Source: UMGS946 sp048421225
Lineage (GTDB): Bacteria; Bacillota; Clostridia; Christensenellales; CAG-138
Direction: 5' to 3'
DNA: 24,082 bases
NCBI GenBank assembly: GCA_048421225.1
Contig: DBFNRV010000051.1
Coordinates: 1 to 24,082 of the forward strand
Shown here: in pieces, positions 22,239-24,082 of the stretch
Layout of the letters: each line of letters begins with the position of its first letter
How positions within the stretch are numbered: the stretch's first letter is position 1
Notes under the pieces: model-generated
Database searches by the model: none
The model's input: the letters and a program-made list of their open reading frames with translations, nothing else
Told to the model about the DNA's origin: nothing
Program-made: the position numbers and the translations under genes

Positions 22239-22263
22239 GTTCGCTCGGATCAAAGGAGCGAAC
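22239..22263 (+). other. Hairpin just after the secreted-protein gene
   Basis: GTTCGCTC (22239-22246) pairs perfectly with GAGCGAAC (22256-22263) over a 9-nt loop. It lacks a U-tract and lies upstream of the true terminator; it probably protects the mRNA 3' end. Confidence 0.45.
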
Positions 22264-22302
22264 CAAACTAAGCTTCATTTGTTTTTACCATCCTATTTAC
22301 TT

Positions 22303-22332
22303 GCTAGAGGCTAGCGGCCTCTAGTCTTTTTT
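22303..22332 (+). terminator. Intrinsic terminator of the surface-protein pair
   Basis: CTAGAGGC (22304-22311) and GCCTCTAG (22317-22324) form a perfect 8-bp stem with a 5-nt loop, followed by TCTTTTTT. Confidence 0.88.
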
Positions 22333-22343
22333 GTTTCACCGGC

Positions 22344-22373
22344 TTGCTGTTTAAGCGCAATGAAGGATATAAT
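22344..22373 (+). promoter_or_regulatory. Promoter of the DUF3795-like pseudogene
   Basis: TTGCTG (22344-22349), an 18-nt spacer and a perfect TATAAT (22368-22373) lie 29 nt before the ATG at 22403. Confidence 0.5.
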
Positions 22374-22402
22374 TGCGCGTAACCATATTGTGAGGATTTT
22401 AT

Positions 22403-22798
22403 ATGAAGGAAAACGGTATTGACGCCCTGATCCGGAAATGCGGCCTTTTCTGTAAAAGCTGCTCAACGTTTGTAAATGGGAACTGCTTGGGCTGCGGGTA
22501 AGCGCATAAAAGGGGCGGTCGCTTTACATTCGACTGCGTGGATGAAAGGCGAGTAGAATACCGCGGGCTGTGCGGCGACTTTCCGTGCAACGCGCTGTTT
22601 AGCGGAGAAAAGGCTACGGTATTGGACCGCGGATGGCTTTTATGGAAAATGGAAACGCGGGGAGCGTGCGGAAGAGGGCGATTGACGGCATTCCTTTACT
22701 ATATTGGGTTTGATCAATTAATCTTCCGCTATAAGCCTGAGATGGCATTGCCAAAAGCGGCAAGGAAACGCAACAAGCGACAAGGCCCTGCCGCCTAA
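22403..22798 (+). pseudogene. DUF3795-like cysteine-rich protein, broken by an in-frame TAA
   Basis: The ATG with TGAGGA upstream opens MKENGIDALIRKCGLFCKSC, followed by a CLGCG motif and a TAA as codon 33. The same frame then continues for 98 codons, including CVDERRVEYRGLCGDFPC, which matches the second cysteine cluster of DUF3795 (CGL-x-C-x2-C first, C-x2-C/DFPC second). Both halves therefore belong to one protein of about 131 residues, probably metal-binding and of unknown function. Promoter and ribosome site are intact, so the lesion looks recent, or is a sequencing error. Confidence 0.7.
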
Positions 22799-22928
22799 AG
22801 GATAAAAGCGGCCTGTAAAATAGTGCAAAAATACAAGGCGCCGCAATATAAAGTTCATGACAGGGCGGCCAAAGCAGGCGATAGCTTTATCCGCTTGCAG
22901 GCAAAGGTTAAGCGCCCCTGCACAGCGT

Positions 22929-23171
22929 TTAGGGTTTGCCGCCTTTTTTATCTTCAGCGTTAATTAACACTATGCCCGCGATTATTATAGCATCCGCAAT
23001 GAGCACCGCAACGAATATGGACGGCTCCATCAAATACTCCAGCGCCGTACTCCTGGGCGCATAATTGGTATTGCGCTCTAAAAGCTGAAATATTTTCAGT
23101 CCATACAGCTCTAACGACAGGAGAATGCTTCCTAAAAGAACGAGACCCCACCCTATAAATGACTTTTTCAT
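22929..23171 (-). CDS. Small two-helix membrane protein, unknown function
   Basis: 80 residues. Two hydrophobic helices (about 6-22 and 51-71) are separated by a polar loop, and the tail EDKKGGKP is charged, so it is a small integral membrane protein. No family is recognised. The ribosome site (AAGTGAG) is weak, but the regular hydrophobic pattern and Lys-rich ends favour a real gene. It stands alone. Confidence 0.55.
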   Translation of the reverse strand: MKKSFIGWGLVLLGSILLSLELYGLKIFQLLERNTNYAPRSTALEYLMEPSIFVAVLIADAIIIAGIVLINAEDKKGGKP

Positions 23172-23571
23172 GTTTTCAACTCACTTTTAACCGTTTTTAA
23201 CCTGTTCAGACCTTGAGTTCATATAGGCTGTTATACTTTGTGCTTTCCAATTAGTATTAAGTAAATATACCATTATCCTATCACGACTGGCATCAATTTG
23301 CAATAAATGTATCTAGCGGCAAACCGGATTCTTAAAAAACCGTGAGAAAGGACCGCTATAGCTGTTAAAGCGCAGCCGGTAGAGACGCGGCCACAGCGAT
23401 ATAAAGCCCATTTTGATATAAAAACTGATTTGATAACCCCGTAACACAACAAGCAAAAGAGCGCCGTAGCTTCCCGCATAAAAAGCCGGATTGGCTTATA
23501 GAATCTTGTGGTTTAAATAACTTGTATCGTAATGAAAGTACAAAGCGCTGCTTGGAGCCTTCAATCAAAGG

Positions 23572-23638
23572 GTCAAGCAATATGGTAAGCGGGAGTATAG
23601 CCCACCAATCATATAAACAGCAAAAAGGCGGTCAATCC
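23572..23638. repeat. 67-bp repeat of the 5S downstream flank, distal copy
   Basis: Matches 23871-23937 at 63 of 67 positions with no indel, 299 nt away. It keeps one terminator arm and the T-run but lacks the opposite stem arm, so it is no longer a terminator. Confidence 0.8.
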
Positions 23639-23770
23639 TTTACAAACGAAGCAACATGCGCATTGCGGCGTTTGCTTTGTTTTGCGCGGTTGTGGTATAC
23701 CGGTGATATAGGCTGGGTAAGGGGCGGTGGAGCACGTTCTTTTCAGACAGGCCGGTATCGCGGCGAAACC

Positions 23771-23836
23771 GTACAAAGCGGTGCGTTGGAGCCCGCAAAC
23801 AAAGCTTCAAGCCCTCGGGAAAGCGGGAGTATAGCC
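23771..23836. repeat. Partial third copy of the 5S-flank repeat
   Basis: Shares GTACAAAGCG..TTGGAGCC with 23538-23559 (one indel, one mismatch) and the 16-nt core AAGCGGGAGTATAGCC (23821-23836) with both full copies; the rest has diverged. Confidence 0.55.
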
Positions 23837-23870
23837 GTTTATCTGTGTACAAGTCGTCCTAAGCGACGCG

Positions 23871-23937
23871 GTCAAGCAATATGGAAAGCGGGAGTATAGC
23901 CCATCAATCATATAAACAGGAAAAAAGCGGTCAATCC
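23871..23937. repeat. 67-bp repeat of the 5S downstream flank, proximal copy
   Basis: This is the copy in its functional place: its right end forms one arm of the 5S terminator. It pairs with the distal copy at 23572-23638. Confidence 0.8.
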
Positions 23938-23954
23938 ATCTCGGATCAACCGCT
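23921..23954 (-). terminator. rRNA operon terminator
   Basis: On the minus strand AGCGGT..GGATC pairs with GGATTG..ACCGCT (6 bp plus 4 bp around a two-base mismatch) and runs into TTTTTT, 13 nt after the 5S 3' end. Confidence 0.8.
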
Positions 23955-23966
23955 TCTTCTCTTGTA

Positions 23967-24081
23967 ACCGGCAGCTGCCTATCTTCCCAAGCCGTCTCCA
24001 GCTCAGTATTTTCGGTGTTTAAGGGCTTAACTTCTGTGTTCGGTATGAGTACAGGTGGATCCCCTTAGCTTAACCACCGGT
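23967..24081 (-). rRNA. rrf: 5S ribosomal RNA
   Basis: The minus strand carries the conserved 5S block CATACCGAACACAGAAGTTAAG. The terminal helix forms between ACCGGTGG at the 5' end and GCTGCCGGT at the 3' end, giving about 115 nt. Transcription comes from beyond the right edge, where 23S and 16S genes would be expected. The gene is complete but starts one base from the edge. Confidence 0.95.
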
Positions 24082-24082
24082 T

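Larger units (their letters stand above)
23172..23966. other. Gene-free 3' flank of the rRNA operon
   Basis: About 800 nt without a credible gene. The right 440 nt consist largely of diverged repeats (copies at 23572-23638 and 23871-23937, a shorter one around 23771-23836) and the 5S terminator. The left 350 nt show nothing recognisable. Confidence 0.5.

Noticed and set aside
23522..23899. 125-codon plus-strand frame over the 5S-flank repeats
   Set aside because: It translates repeat DNA (SGSIA recurs because of the repeat core) and has no ribosome site.

Overview
The window looks like chromosomal DNA from an endospore-forming, anaerobic-type Firmicute (Clostridia in the broad sense). It is moderately GC-rich. 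Evidence: a SpoIIE-type phosphatase, both subunits of dipicolinate synthase (DpaA/DpaB), Shine-Dalgarno-rich starts with frequent GTG and TTG start codons, sigma-A-like promoters and a dockerin-bearing surface protein. The right edge lies at the 5' end of a 5S rRNA gene on the minus strand, a common place for an assembly to break. The left edge starts in a non-coding stretch with a perfect 28-bp palindrome, so this may be a whole contig.

Layout. 1-880: GNAT acetyltransferase and a strong minus-strand terminator. 881-1835: LOG-family nucleotide hydrolase followed by an overlapping Usp-domain protein (minus). 2205-3956: SpoIIE-like membrane phosphatase with a short central region (minus). 4181-5932: sigma-A promoter, a lipoprotein subtilase, a secreted protein of unknown function and a possible 35-residue cationic small protein (plus). 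5956-12663: spore dipicolinate and aspartate-pathway block. It holds a PRK06851-type P-loop ATPase (minus), divergent dpaA-dpaB (plus), lysC/dapG (plus), and an asd-dapA operon (minus) convergent with lysC. These five biosynthetic genes are the set found in one operon in Bacillus subtilis (spoVFA-spoVFB-asd-dapG-dapA), here in another order and split into units. The PRK06851 and dpaA genes share a short intergenic region with mirror-image promoter-like motifs, suggesting co-expression during sporulation.

12664-13696: one kilobase without a convincing gene, with a diverged 65-bp terminator-bearing repeat pair and a 103-bp MITE-like inverted-repeat element. 13697-18229: a 1510-residue secreted protein with Ig-like domains, two copies of a beta-sandwich-like module, a propeller-like stretch, a cohesin-like module and a C-terminal dockerin. 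It is divergent from a long ArsR-type regulator (18404-19525), and an inverted repeat covers both -35 boxes.

19700-20760: a decaying region with the C-terminal remnant of an ABC ATPase, a small gene apparently split by an in-frame TAA, and a divergent XRE regulator. 21139-22223: a membrane-anchored and a secreted beta-rich surface protein, then a clean terminator. 22403-22798: a DUF3795-like gene broken by an in-frame TAA. 22929-23171: a small two-helix membrane protein. 23172-24081: repeat-rich 3' flank of the rRNA operon, 5S terminator and 5S rRNA. No CRISPR array, prophage, tRNA or insertion sequence was recognised.
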